Of a stretch of DNA of 64,000 bases, positions 22,520 to 37,400 are shown piece after piece. The position numbers and the translations under genes are program-made. Below the pieces are notes generated by a model. The model saw only the letters and a list, made by a program, of their open reading frames with translations. It was not told the origin of the DNA and made no database searches. Where the stretch lies: positions 12,433,001 to 12,497,000 of the forward strand of contig OZ020305.1 of the NCBI GenBank assembly GCA_963971305.1. The letters are read 5' to 3'. Source of the stretch: Arcuatula senhousia (lineage: Eukaryota > Mollusca > Bivalvia > Mytilida > Mytilidae). Positions within the stretch are counted from its first letter, which is position 1. Each line of letters opens with the position of its first letter.

Positions 22520-24354
22520 ACAAATGTATAAACAAGGAAACCAGTGCTGTAAAAGAATTGATGTGTAGATTGTATACTATAATGTTTTGTTCTAGTCTGC
22601 TGTTAATGATAAAATACTGTTGTTTAATCGAATGTGACATTGGATCATGAAACAAAAACTATTGAATTAACATGTAAAGTTTTTGCAAAAAAATTAAAGG
22701 CAGCACAGTATAGAAAATTTCACTTTTGACTGCTGGGGTACAATAAAAAAAGATAAAATTTTAATTCTGATATTCATTGAAATAAATAGTTGTGAAAAAA
22801 CTATTTATGAAATCATGTAAGAGGCAAAGGAGAGAATTTGAAATTTCAAAATTACCAATCAGTGATTGATTTTAGGGGTGAATCCAGAGATCCATGATAG
22901 GGGGTGTGTAATGGCTAAAAATATCAGATTTTGATGAAAATTTGAAGTTGCTTGGTCAATTTTATACAGAAAAAAATTAAATTTCTCAATTAAGGGGGGG
23001 GGGTATGCCCCCTAAAAACCGCCACTGGATTTAAAAGATACCAAATTCATTGTAAAAGTTTATACATTTTGAAATTGAATCATTAAGAAAAGCCTTGCCA
23101 AATGTCTTAATGCGGTCCAGCTGTAGATCTATTGCTAAGGCAAGTGAATCATTGTAAATGAGATTATTTACTACATTCCATGTTAGTATTTGTAAAGTAT
23201 TATTCCTGCCAAACTTGTGTCAAGTTTCAGATTTATTAAACATGTGTTATATATCAAAATGCTTTTTAATGCCTTTACAACAATTTGTGTGTGTGGGGGG
23301 TAATTTACATGTTGACATCCCTGTTTGTCTGTACAAATGTACAAGTTAGTTCTTGCCAAATGATTTGAATATTGGTAGTGTACATGGTTTGGTTTGATTT
23401 TGAGACCTTTCTACATCTACATGGTACATGCTGCCATCATCATTGACTATTACCGCACAAAAATTTTGAATTTAATAAATAAATGATAAATAAAATGCAA
23501 TCATAGGCTTGCTTAGAATTGAGAAAGAAAATGAACCTAGAAAAGACAGAAAGATAGTACATAGAAAAGTTATAGGATAGGAGAAAAGATTTGTCAGCTG
23601 CTTTTTCATACCTTCAGCAGTAGTCCAATCTGGCTACCGTAGCGGCCCCTGGGCATACACACAACCAGCACAGCACTATCAGCCTCACTAGGTACTACTT
23701 ACAACCTGACGGCCCTAACTTAAAAAGATAAAGTAGATAGCTCCCGTTTGAAGGATACCAAACAGGGAGCCTCAGCAACTGATGCTGGGAGTGGGTTCCA
23801 TGCTGTCGTTGTTTCTGGGAAAACACTGTGCTTGTATACGTAGTAGTTGGTGGTGGCTGAGAAATGTTGGTACTTCTGGGAGTGGGTTGCTCTAGTCTAA
23901 TGACAAAGTCCACATTTTGCTATGGAAAAAAACTCCAAAAGTGATCAAATCATATTTTATTTAAAATAGGAGATGCACATCTACATAAATTAGGAGGGGC
24001 CATGTGTCAAATCCCCCATCATTTTTTAAAATGGCCCATCAAAAGTATTAAGATGGGCCATTGGCCCAATCATTTTGGAATAAATTCATGATTATATAGA
24101 GAAAATGAAAGGAAAAGGTACTCATGACCCATGGTCCATATTTGAAATGGGTCATTGACCCATCCAGCTCATTGATTATTTAGAATGATCCCCGACATTA
24201 CATTTCACCATGTGTGAAAGTTACATGATAACTCTTTAAATGGGTTTGGAGGAGATAGGTACCCTAAGGTGCATCAGACAAGCAAACTGAGGGATCGAGG
24301 GAAGGCCACCATGATCACTTTATTACCCTCACCTTTCAAAAAGAGGTTGAGGAT
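22520..24354. other. QDPR 3' flank and intergenic DNA
   Basis: Holds the probable QDPR 3' UTR, then AT-rich DNA. A block at about 23590-23920 (GGGAGTGGGTTCCATGCTG) looks like an old repeat, vaguely related to 43190-43400. No gene was recognised. Confidence 0.5.
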
Positions 24355-25848
24355 AAACAAGAGGCTCCCAGGAGCCTGAATCGCTCACCTGACATATGTG
24401 CCTAAAGTAAAGGTTATTAGGCAAAATCTTTTTGACGTTGAAAGTGTCATAAGATTAATAAGGGGGTCATCTGACAATATGGTGGATCTTAAGGTGCTGA
24501 TCACTTTTGTTCTCAATCAAAATCTAAAAATCTGGCACCCTTTTTGAGTTATTTTCGAAGAAATGCAGTTTAACCTAATGTTCTATTTTTAGCCAGAGCG
24601 GCCATGTTTTACAACCAATCAAAAATCCCCACATCAGTTCTATACACCTATTGCTAATAAACAATAATACCAAGTTTGGTTCCAATTGGACTTAAAGTGG
24701 CAGAAGCGTTAACGTTTTCAATATAATGAGGAAATGCTTTTTAAATGCTCAATTTTGACGTTCTAAGGGCAATAACTCCTCAAAGGAAAGGTCCTACAAC
24801 GTTGACCCTATTACGTATTTTGTAGATCTTGATGCGCTTAACAATATGCAATTTAAATTTATCAAATATCTTGTATAGTTTTCAAGATATTGAGCTAAAC
24901 AGTTGCAAAACTTGCAAAAAATCAACAAAAAGGGCAATAACTCCTACATGGGTTGTTGGATTTTCTTCAAAATTTCAGAGCTGGTAGATCTTGAGGTGCT
25001 GATCACTTTTGTTCCCAATCAAAATTTTGAAATCTGTCACCGTTTTAGAGTTATTTGCAAAAAACTGCATTTTACCCCTATGTTCTATTTTTAGCCACAC
25101 CGGCCATGTTTTACGACAAATCAAAAATCCCCACATCAGTTCTATACACCTAATGCTAATAAACAACTATACCAAGTTTGGTTCCATTTGGACTTAAAGT
25201 GTCAGAGGAGTTAACGTTTTGAATGTAATGAGGAAATGCTGTTAAAATGCTCAATTTTGACGTTCTAAGGGCAATAACTCCTAAAAGGAAAGGTCCTACA
25301 ACGTTGACCCTATTACATATTTTGTAGATCTTGATGTGCTTAACAATATGCAATTTAAATTTCTCAAATATCTAGTATAATTTTCAAGATATTGAGCTAA
25401 ACAGGTGTAAAATTTGCAAAAAATCCACAAAAAGGGCAATAACTCCTACATGGGTTGTTGGATTTTCTTCAAAATTTCAGGGTAGGTAGATCTTGAGGTG
25501 CTGATCACTTTTACCCTATGCCAGAATTTTGATATCTGTAGCCGTTTTTGAGTTATTTGCAAAAAACTGCATTTTACCCCTATGTTCTATTTTTAGCCAT
25601 GGCGGCCATGTTTTTCGACGAATCAAAAATCCCCACATCAGTTCTGTGGGGGATACCCTAAAGTACCACCAGACCAAATTTGGTTTGAATCTGTGCAGCC
25701 GTTTCAGAGGAGAAGAAGTTTGAAGAAAAGTTAACGACGACGGACGACGACGACGACAACGGACGACGACGACGACGACGACGGACGACGACGACGGACG
25801 CCAAGTGATGGCAATAGCTCACATGGCCTTTGGCCAGGTGAGCTAAAA
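24355..25848. repeat. Repeat with ~501-bp units (copy 2 of the 241-2217 element)
   Basis: Same opening palindrome and GCTCACCTGAC, same GGGCAATAACTCCT units, and same GTGAGCT ending as copy 1. It has one fewer tandem unit and a longer GACGACGG microsatellite (about 25732-25802). Unit number therefore varies between copies. Confidence 0.85.
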
Positions 25849-26100
25849 AAGGCTGTAAGATTGATATATTATCACTTATTGCTGCCTCTTCCTCTCAGGC
25901 AAAGAAATGTGAAAACAATTTTGTTTTGAATCGTATGCATTACATTTTAATCTTAAGCAAATTGCAGAACGGCAGGCATGGACCACTGGTCGCATTGAAG
26001 GCTGTTGGCTGTTTTCTATTGTGGATTTTTAAATTACCCTTGATATATTTGGGTTGTGTTGCATACCTTATTCTACATCTCATCTTCTGTTCATGATTTT
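25849..26100. repeat. Fragment of a retroelement-tail repeat
   Basis: CATTGAAGGCTGTTGGCTG...TATTGTGG resembles the tail at about 59690-59770 (TTGAAGGCTGCTGGCGG...ATTGTGG), which lies downstream of the Penelope-like element. Confidence 0.5.
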
Positions 26101-27155
26101 TTATACGACCGCAAAAAATTTGCTGACGTATAATGGTATGATGCTGTTGTCGTCGTCGTCGTCTTTTAACTTTAGTGAATACACGATAACTTTAGTTCTA
26201 GTTATCCAAATGCAATGAAATTTGACAATGATATTTCTTACCATTAATGGATGGATGAGATTGATTTTCGGACTCCCCCCTTTTTTCGTTCTGATATTAA
26301 GGGCAAAAAAGGGCCAAATTGCAACTTTTAGTTCGTTCTTACTATAACTTTTTCAAAAATCTTTTCCTCTGAAACTACTGAACAGAATTCAATGAAACTT
26401 GGTATGATTGATCAATAGGGTGTCATGCACTATAGATGTGTTTCAAGTTCTGATTCGTCAAAAAACATGGCCGCCTTGGCTAAAAATAGACCAGGGGGGT
26501 CAGACTACTGTTTTTGGCTTGTATTTCAAAAAGTAAAAGAGATAGATGAAATCTGATGCCACCCTACTGCTTCAGGATCAAAAGTCTCCATTTGGTCGAA
26601 GTTGTCAGATGACCCCTTATAGGGGTTACGGCCCCTTAAAGGTGAAAAATAGCATTTTTTCACGTTTTTGCCCAACAGTATGAAAACTTTTGCAGATAGC
26701 AAAAAGCTGTTGCTTGCTTAATTGTTCAGCTCATTTAGCTCTACAAAAGTCTCCATAGGGACGAAGTTGTCAGATGACCCCTTTAAGGGGTTACGGCCCC
26801 AAAAGGGGCCAAAATCGAAACATTTTTATTAGTGTACCGATTTTGGAAATTTTTTTTGCATGTTTGTTCTTGTCAAATAGTGAATACAAAATTGAGAATT
26901 AATTTTTGCTACCACCATCATTTCCCCCTTATTATGTAATTAGGGGCCAAATCAAAACTTATTTATTTGTGGTCTGATTTTGATCTCCTTTGGAAAAAAA
27001 ATAATTCCTTTTAAAATGTGAATTTAGAAAGTCCACCAAAAGCTGCATGTGTCAAAAACCTTTGTCAGTCCACCATGTGCTGCATATGTCCAGAGCAATT
27101 GACTATCCATATTGGGCCTAAAACGTACAGGGTTCAACATGTTGCGGTCGTATCA
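26101..27155. repeat. 1-kb repeat with TATACGACCGCAA inverted ends
   Basis: Starts TTATACGACCGCAA and ends TTGCGGTCGTAT. It contains two ~165-bp-spaced copies of GAAGTTGTCAGATGACCCCT followed by GGGGTTACGGCCCC. No coding capacity. Typical of bivalve unclassified repeats. Confidence 0.8.
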
Positions 27156-28210
27156 TGCTGCGCTCGGCGAAGCTTTTTATTACACTTACTTATGACCATG
27201 AAATTTAGCAACCAAGGTATGAGAGCATTCATCAACTCTGTAGCAAGCAGGTTGAACCTATGTTTCTGAATAAGAGAACAAGAATACTGTAAGCAAGTTC
27301 ACAAACGGATACCATCCATTTCATATTAAATCCTATGTTGGAAAACATCTGAAGTCCAATTATCTCCCTTGAAAGATTTCTAAGTGCAATGAAATTTCTT
27401 CATTAGCATTTTCACTTCTTTTAAAGAGAAGTTGTGCTTATGAGATCTAAATTATCCCCCCTGAATGATATCCAAGAGCAATGAAGATCTTCATGCACTT
27501 CTCTATATGATATACTTCTTTCGTGCTAAGTTTCATCAAAATCCATCAAGCCGTTTAGGAGGAGTAATGCTCACAAGATTATGTGGACAAAGTGACAAAG
27601 ACAAGTGATTCCTATACATTCCTTAACTTTGTTTGTTGGGCTACAATGACAACTATTCAATGCAGATAGAAAACAGCTCTACAAAAGTTTACATTGAGCA
27701 TTCTCCATGTGGGGCCTAACAAGAGCACTGCTAAAGGTCCCATTAAGATGTACACATTTGACAAAGTTGGTTTTACCTCAAATAAGCAACAATGTGTAAA
27801 GTTTTATGCGTATGTGTGTATGTTACGGTTTAATGCCCTTTTCGACTCACATGGGCCATATAGGGCGTTCAGTTTTAACAGTGAAGGAAACCACCGACCT
27901 TGGGCAGGTAAATGACAAATCTAATCACATACAGGTGTGGAACTCCTGTTCAAGTTCAAAGTTTTATGCAATTTTATCAAGGTATCCATAGTATTGCTCT
28001 GGAAATCAAAGTTAGATTGACTGAGAACTGAATTGTACATTCAAAAATTTAAATTTAAAAATGCATAATGTTTTACTATGTATGTAATAAATATTCAAAT
28101 CCTAGAAAAATACCTTTATTGCTTGAAGTTTCCTGAGAAACAATACATGTATGTTGCAAAGGACACACAATTATCAATCACAGCCATTTGCTTGTTTTAA
28201 ACATATCATT
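27156..28210. other. Intergenic DNA between QDPR and EXD2, repeat fragments only
   Basis: A block around 27350-27610 (CTAAGTTTCATCAAAATCC) has the style of the other dispersed repeats. The remainder is probably EXD2 3' UTR and spacer. No gene was recognised. Confidence 0.45.
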
Positions 28211-28406
28211 TTATGTCAAGACATCTGTAAAGTTTTGTGTCCTTTCCTGGAAATGATCAATGGACCAGTTTTTAGGAAGGTATTGTGGTTTCATGGTTTC
28301 CACGAAATGCTTTCTCCATCTTCTCTGAAATTCAAACAGGCCTTGGTTTTGTTTGGCATGCCTAATAACTAGTTTTCCATGAGGAATGTAGTCTCTATTT
28401 TCAACT
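28211..28406 (-). CDS. EXD2: EXD2 alternative last exon 11b
   Basis: A diverged paralogue of exon 11a: VENRDYIPHGKLVIRHAK, HFVETMKPQYLPKNWSIDH, ending in DVLT with TAA at 28211-28213. The acceptor is TTTCAG, phase 2. It shares the WS-x-DH and MKPQ-x-LPK core, so both exons appear to be under coding constraint. Confidence 0.9.
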
Positions 28407-31400
28407 CTGAAAAGACAAAAAAAAACAAAATAGTCATAATACAAACGTGAATACATTAGTCTTAAAAAGAGACCATGTTTATCACTCATGATTTATTTTC
28501 TTTCTCGATTGTTCTATTGTGTGTCATATTTTACAGCTTTCTTGGGTCGCATTTACAAATGTGTTACATATATATATTTAGAGTTGTTTTTCATATGCAA
28601 ATCTGTCAGAGAGAATTACGTTTTTTTTTTAATTCAACGATTAAGAGAATGATTTTAGACTTGCCAATGCATCATATGTACTTAGAGGTTACTTCTTGAA
28701 ATATGCATATACAGCATAACCAAATTAGCTATTTTTAATACCATTTTGGTATTTTGTATTAAAATGTAAGTCTGGTTAGATTCAAAAGACCTTCTCCTTC
28801 ATGTGTGTATTTAACAATTAAAACAGCCGTATTTCACAGAGTGAAAAATCTGAGTTATAAAATGGTGAATGTCAGAAGGTGGGCAAGCTGGGAAGAAATT
28901 TTTGTAACAATTTTCTCAGCAACAAATGATCAAAGCCACTTGATATTTTGTAAACAGCATCAGGGTGGGATCCCATAACCTAGGATTTCATTTCAGGTCT
29001 GTCACTCACATACTTTCTGTTTAATGAAACTCAGCCGTTTTTTACTTTGACAGATTTTTTTATATGTCATGGGGGAAAGGGCTTGTCCATCCTACATGAA
29101 CAGGTATAATAAGTAATGAAGAATCAATATAATATATGATTTATACACTACCTACACATAATTCATTAATCAGATCTTGTCTTTCATGTCGATGATCAAC
29201 CGACCAGTATTTTGGAAGGAACTGGGGTTTCATTGTTTCCAGAAAATGGGTACGCCATTTTTTTTCAAACATGTATAGTCCCTGGGCCCCTTCTTTCTGC
29301 ATGTGCCTGACAACAGCTTTACCATGAGGACTATAATCTTTATTGTCTATCCTAAAAATAACAATAAGATTCAGATGGACTTTGAGACAATGCAGAAAGA
29401 AGGTTATAAAGTTTAAAATTACTTTTATGTCTTGTATACTGTGTACTGTATAGCGGGAAATTTTTGTGAGGTTCTAATTTTAGCTTTTTTCACGAGGTCT
29501 AAGGAATCGCTAAAATTTAAACCTCTACATTTTAGTCCAGATATTTCAAAGTTATTCCCCGTTGAAAATATTCTGAATATGCAAATAATGAGGACTGCTA
29601 AAATCATGAAAATTAAACACCTTCTTTCTGATATAAATCGCAATATTTGCAATTCATTCAAATTAGCCACTATATAGTAGATAAAGAATTTTACTGGGTA
29701 CTGTCGTTTCATTATTATACCTGGTGTACCAGTTTTTGTGGGTTACAGTTGGCCCAGAAAATAAAAATCCATAAAAATTTTAATCAATCTTATGTGCAAC
29801 CGAAAATTGATACCTTAAAAACATATGATTCCAAAGTATGCATTTTTCTTCTAAGTTGGTTTCACTATGCCATGTATCACTGTTACATAAATTTCTGTGT
29901 ACTTTCTTCAAGTAAAGCTATCTAATTTCTTCGAGCAGTTAAACATAAGTTATGCATAAGAGGTATGATGGAGGCAGACGTTATAAAAACAAACCATGGG
30001 CTTCAAAATGCTGCTTTGAATCTTACATACCTGTATTCTAATTCTGCAGCCTGTTCTAGAATTTCTGGTGAGAAATCAGTTATACCATAGAAATCTTGTA
30101 AAATCTTTTTCAATTCTTCCTTTCTCTTTTCTGGAATTTTGGCTTTTGAGTTCATCAGCGCTCTGATATAAACAGAAATAAAGTATAAGGAAAAAAAGAA
30201 TAAATCTAAAATAAGAAATATACAAGAATATGTCCAAAAGACATAATACCCTGTCTTGCAACATTTTATCACTGAACCATGAAGTTGATGACGTAAATAT
30301 TATTTTATGATGATTTTTGTATGCTCACATTGTATAAAGTTTCATGATGCTATCATACTTCTTTCATGGTAAAGCAACTTCAACCTGTAGGTTAACAAAA
30401 TAAGCCCTCCCTTTTTTCAGTGAAATCAAAAATGAAGTTGATGAGACTAGTAGAATTTATGTTTGTTCCTCCTTGATGCATATGTGTATAAAGTTTCATG
30501 ATGATACCATACTTCCTTCATGGTAAAGTAACTTCATCCTGTATTTAAATCTAAGTTTAACACCCTCTTTTTATCTGTGATAAATCAACCTTGAAGTTGA
30601 TGAGACAGGTACAATTTTATAATGCTTTTTGTTTGTTCATATCCTGATGTATATACATGTATGTATAAAGTTTCATGATGATACCATGCTTCCTTCATGG
30701 AAAAGTGAATTAAACCTGTAGGTAAACCTGAATTGGAACGGAAAGATGAACAGACCCAAACACTATATGCTCCTCTATTTTCACAGGACATAAAAAGAAA
30801 GCAAAAAAGAAACAATGAAATATCCTCGAAATTGATTTAGTTATTAAATGATAAACAAAATGAAATTTAAGAAGAACCGGAACCGGATACCTGGGCCCCC
30901 TGCTGAGCGCATAAATTTTTCTTCAAACAGCTTGTATACAACAAGAATGCTTATGCGTATAACTGGTAATACAAGTCAGAGCTTCAATATTTTCAACTAT
31001 ATTTCCAACCATGTCAATGGACGTTTCATATCAATTTCATGAATACAGGCATTGATGTAACAACAACAATTGTACCTTGCCGCAGATCTGACTTTCTGTA
31101 GATCTAAGTCACTCAACTGTTTAGAACCAGATCCCATATCTATTGGAGCATTACATTCTTCAGCTAACTTAAACCTCAGGGCAGTGTCATACTGGGTGCT
31201 CCGTATATGGCAGGGCATACACAGTAGAAGAATGTCATGAGAAGCATGGTCCTTCAGGCATGGAGGAAAGTATCTGTAAAATTGAGGTAAGATAGTTAAT
31301 TCCTTCTTTTTGGAAAGTTCTCTGTACTAAGCTGAAATACTTTGTTAAATGTACATCCTTCTGGTTTAATATGTTCAAATTTTAAATTTTTAAATGATTC

Positions 31401-34400
31401 TTTCTATGAATTTAAAATTGATGGCTAAAATTCTTGAAAATGTAACATGCTGTATAGGGCTGTTAGTTTTCAACAAAATTAGCAGGAAGTTGATGAGTGA
31501 AAGACCTGAAATCCAGCTCATGCTGATGCTCCATGCCAAATATCAAAGGATGTGATAGGTAGATGCTGAGAAAACTGTTATTAAAATAATTATATCCCCG
31601 TCCACTCAATGCTTCCCTTCATTCATAAAAATTTAACAGATATTCACTTTGTGAGATCTATCGAAAATTGACAATTCTATTTCAGTTTAACCTATACATG
31701 TATATTACCTTCTGTATTCTTTGGGGACTACTTGTTTCCTTACATAAGAGTCTGTAGCCCCACAAACTACACATACATTTACTTTGACAATTCTATTCCA
31801 GTTTAACCTATACATGTATATTACCTTCTGTATTCTTTGTGGACTACTTGTTTCCTTACATAAGAGTCTGTAGCCCCACAAACTACACATACATTTACTT
31901 TGACAATTCTATTCCAGTTTAACCTATACATGTATATTACCTTCTGTATTCTTTGGGAACTACTTGTTTCCTTACATAAGAGTCTGTAGCTCCACAAACT
32001 ACACATACATGTTCTTTGACAATTCTATTCCAGTTTAACCTATACATGTAATATTACCTTCTGTATTCTTTGGGAACTACTTGTTTCCTTACATAAGAGT
32101 CTGTAGCTCCACAAACTACACATACATTTTCTTTGACAATTCTATTCCAGTTTAACCTATACATGTATATTCATGATATTACCTTCTGTATTCTTTGGGA
32201 ACTACTTGCTTCCTAACATAAGAGTCTGTAGCCCCACAAACTACACATACATTTTCTTTGACAATTGTATTTCAGTTTACCCTATACAAGTATATTACCT
32301 TCTGTATTCTTTGGGGACTACTTGTTTCCTTACATAAGAGTCTGTAGCCCCACAAACTACACAAACATTTTCTTTCTCCTGTAAATAATAATCATCACTA
32401 GAAGTAGGTCTACCAGCTGGCTCAAATCTGAGCTGTACAGTGAACGGGTCATCATTGACTTTATCTGAAATTAGAAAAATATATAAATGGGTATCCAAGG
32501 TAAAAACATAAGGAATAAGTGCTATAATTCTTTTAAATGGAACAAGGTTGCATATTAAACTACATTTCAGTCATAGTTAAAATTTACATACTGTTGTTTT
32601 TGTGTTGTATTATTCATATACATATATATTGTTCATATTGTGTTAATGACCTTTATGCTGATTTACTTGAGCTGTAAAACATGTTTGTAATTTTTTACTC
32701 AATTTCAAAGAGTGAAAAAAGTTTTCTCAGCATCTACTAATAACAGACCCTTGATATTTGATATACAGCATAGTATTGGGTCCCATTACACATGTAACAT
32801 GGGATTCAATTTCAGGTCTGACACTCACCAACTTCCTGTTTAAAGAAATCAAGCAATTTTTAACTCTTGCTTTATAACTTAAAATCAAAAATGCATCTTT
32901 TACATTTCTTCACTGCGATATTTATCTGTTGTTGTCAAAAATCAGATGTCTTTGTCAAATGATTTGCATTGCCAAAGCAAATATGCATGTTCTTTATAAG
33001 GGCTGTTCCATTTTAATTGACGTGTGACAGGGGGATGCATTTTTTTTATTTTTCTGTTGGTACAAAGGGGGGCTAAAATGCATTTTTGTGTGGATGTGTA
33101 ATGATTTTTTTTATATTTGATGGGGGGGTCTAGAACAAAGTGTGTCCCCCTCCCCCAAATCAATTTAAATGGAGCAGCCCTAAGAATAGAAGTGTCAAGG
33201 TCCCTCTTCTATATTTGTTCAGCACACACAAACACATGTACCCCTGGCATTTCTTTATCAGGCTGACCTCAAAGACTGTGATGAAACAAATCTTAATTTT
33301 ATAACTTTATGGCTAATATGTACGTAAACATATGGTAAAAGACTATCATTATCTTTCACTCTTCATATTATACCTGCCAGCCCCTTTTCTATATACCATT
33401 CTGCCTTCTTAATGTCACAAGTACATAAACTTTCTCCGTCAGGAGCGATAAGATAACAGTTATAATACAGTGGCCTCTGTCTCAGGACGTAAGCTCGACA
33501 GTCACGCTCCTTCATTCTCTGTTCTCTAGCTTCTTCTGATAAAACCTGTCAATATGAAGTATAAAAAACATTTACTGGCTTAAAAAATAATAATATGTAC
33601 TTTCTGGAAATTCTTTAAAAAAAACTTAATTGTCAATATATATAATATCTTGTAATGTCTCTTTTTCATATGAAAATATTAATCTTTTAATATGATGATA
33701 GGTGCAAAGTATATATCACTTAGCCTGTAAAACATGACAGGCTTTGTTACAACAGATCCATTCTTAGCAATTTATATGCTAGCATTTTGGTACATGTACA
33801 ACTTAACAGCATCTCGATAGCATCAAAATTCTGAGATGCAAAAAGACCCGGGGTGAACACTGCATATATTTGATTAAAGTATTGAAAAATATACATTATG
33901 TATATTACAGTATGTAAATACTGGTGTTCCTTAAACTTGTTTAAATAATAAAGTTCAAATTCCAATGTTATTAATGTTTGTTACTAAAGTGTCATCATGG
34001 TTATGGGTTTATACAGTAGGCGACGTTAACGGATAGCCCGATGCCCGTGTCTATTAGAAATCTGATCGGTCTAGTTAATTTCGGTAGTTACTGGTCCGAT
34101 CGGTCTAGTGAATTGAAAGTAATAAATATATATTATTCAGTATTCTTGCATTTATCTTTCATTTATTATCCAATAAAGATCCGTTTTTCTCCGTTTTTAT
34201 ATCAGCGTCTCCTTGAAATCGGCCATTTTCAATAAATATATAATCTAAAAACGGATTCCGTGACGTCAGGGGGAAATCCCGCATTCAGATGTAGAGAGTT
34301 AACGCTCTACACTACCAACATGCGCAAAACCTTCCTAATGGAATGGTTTCCTCTTGCATATGCGCATTGGTCAGTAAATAAAGGTCAAGGTATTCTTGAA

Positions 34401-37400
34401 TTATTTACAAAAAAATAGAGAAATTCAGATAAATAAATCACAGTTTTAAGGCATTTTAAACATGGTACGTTTATATGGATGATTTTAAACGTGTACGAGG
34501 GTAACAAGATACTTGATTATATTAATTGTTACTCACTCTTCAGAATTTTTTTGAAATAACAGATAATTTTTGTCATCCGAAAAGAGATTCTCGACTTTCA
34601 AATGATTTTTTTTTCTTTGGGAGACACGAAGAATTTATACGGGGATATGTACGTTAAATGGAAAGATGCCAAATAAAAAATGAACGAAAATCTGCCATTT
34701 TGAACATCCTCAATGGTGTTTTTTTTTGTTATTGTTCATCAACCAAGAAAATAAATAAAGATGAAAGACTGACATGGCCAATGTATTATGCAATTGCATG
34801 CAAAATGCAATATATTTTAAAATATCAATATGTACTGAAAAATAAAACAGAATAGATCTTTACTTGTCTTCTATATACAGATATATATCATATTTCTCAA
34901 AATAAAAGAAGGCACTCTGAGATTAACTCATTAAAAATCTGGAAAAAAATATTAGTTTGACCAAGCTCATTTCTTTTGTCATGTCATTGTATTGTTTACT
35001 GGTGCAGTGCTTGGTATGGTACTTTTAGTCTGAAAAAAAATTGGTCTGCTTGAATCTGATTCTGTCTGGTGGAATTAGAAATTTGCTAGCCCAAATGTCT
35101 AGTGGCTGAAAAAGTTTTTGGCACAGACTGTTTATAAAATTAATTACTAACAGTGGAAATTTGTGGAGTTTTCTTTTAAAAACAGAAGTTACTGTAATAA
35201 ACTGTACATGCAATGCTAGTTGCTATACCTCTTCTTCTTCAGGAATAGGAATTTTTACATGAGGCTGTTTAGAGTGTGGAGTTCCTGTGTAGTTGACATC
35301 GACTGTTCCTTGCACTAAAGATCTTGTAAACAACCAAAATTCTGCTTCATCTACATGTTTGAAGATCTCTTCTATGTTTATATCTGCCTTTTTATTCCAC
35401 ATCTTTGAAAGCACCAAAGTGAAAAAGATATCTACACCAATCATGGCATCATTGGCTGCATATTCTTGCTATAAAAACAGTACAATATTCTAATCTTCTT
35501 ATGTGGATGTGCCTGTATAATTTGACTGTACTCACCATTTCATTATAATAAAGAAAATGATTAACTGTCAGATATCTTATGAACAAGAGTTAACACTAAA
35601 GTATGTCTTGCCTGCCAGCACCATCAGAAACAATTATTCTTTCTTACTTCCACTATATATTGAATTTACATGGATTTTCAGTTTCTGAGATCAAAAGATG
35701 TTTATAACTTAAACATTGCAAATATATGCAATAATATATATCAAAGTCACTCAACCGAAAAATCAAGGTCAAAAGATGAGGATGCAACTGTGCTAAGCTA
35801 CTACTGAGGCATACACATACCAAGTTTCATCAACCTTAGACCTATAGTTCTTGAGATATGGAGGTGCTCGCAAAACTTTTTCATTGCTATTATATGTATT
35901 GAAAATTGTCAAAGTCCCTCAACCGAAAAATAAAGGTCAAGGTCAAAAGATAGGGATGCAACTGTGCTAAGCTACTACTGGGGCATATGCATACCAAGTT
36001 TCATCAACATAGGACCTATAGTTCTTGAGATATGGAGGTGCTCGCAAAACTTTTCCATTGCTATTATATGTATTGAAAATTGTCAGTCACTCAACCGGAA
36101 AATCAAGGTCAAGGTCAAACAATGGGGATGCAACTGTGCTAAGCTACTACTGGGGCATATGCATACCAAGTTTCATCAACCCAGGACCTATAGTTCTTGA
36201 GATATGGAGGTGCTCATAAAACTTTTCCAAAAAGTCAACGCCGCCGTCACCGCCGCCGCCGGTACAGTAACACCTTTGTCCCACTCTGCTTGGCAGGCGA
36301 GACAAAAACCATGACCTTTGAAAATGATGGTTTCTCATGACATTTAAATAAAGCAATTGTTATGAAAAACTTTGACACTATATTTTGTCATGAAAAACCA
36401 TGACAAATCGGTTTTACATGGCAGACACCTTGGTGGAAAATGGTTGAGAAACTTAATATAATTGCAAGAAACTTTGAATCAGGAGTTGTAGATGTGTTCT
36501 TCAATAATTTCAATACATTTTTATCGACTTGGTTTTGTAAGAATTTGGTAAAATAAAACGAAAAATGACATTCTTGTGACATTTGTACCACTGATATTTT
36601 CGTTATTTGCGATTTTCGTTGTTTCTGGCAACAGCAAATTGGTCCCATGACAATAACAAATATCTAAATCAAGTTCAGAATCGGGATATACAAACATATC
36701 TTAATCATGTGAATAGACAGTTCAAATTCTTATGAAATCAGACAAATCTAGTGCTGACGGAAAAAGGGTGAAATGTCATGAAAAATCCTCATTTTGAAAA
36801 GTCATGGTTTTTCATAAGATATCTGACTGATTAAAGGACTAATACATGTAATTTTATTAGTTTTTGTTTAGGTTTGTTTTATTTTGCCATCACAACTTTT
36901 TTTTAAGGGTTTTTTTTTCCAATAGAAAAATACATGTATATGTTAAAGTGGTACCAATCTTATAGGTTAGACTAACCTCAAAATAAAATTCTCAGTGATT
37001 TTTAGAAGGTTTTTTTTTCCAATAGAAAAATACATGTATATGTTAAAGTGGTACCAATTTTATAGGTTAGACTAACCTCAAAATAAAATTCTCAGTGATT
37101 TTTAGAAGTTTTTTTTTCCAATAGAAAAATACATGTATATGTTAAAGTCATGAAAGTGGTACCAATTTTATAGGTTAGCTAGACTACCTCAAAATATGAT
37201 TCTCAGTGAGAAAGAAATTTTCCATAGATCTTTACAACACATTTGTTAGATTAACAAATTGATAAATTGTATATTCTATTTTTTTTAAAATCCATCAAAA
37301 TTGATGCCCATTAGTACTTTATCTAGCAACATGCTTTCCTTTTTTTTTTTAAATAAATGAATATCCAAAAAATACCTGGTCCTGAGACAAAATATCAGCT

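Noticed and set aside
31705..32290. Five extra functional coding exons in EXD2
   Set aside because: The copies lack an acceptor at the right phase, and inclusion from the AAAG boundary would shift the frame.
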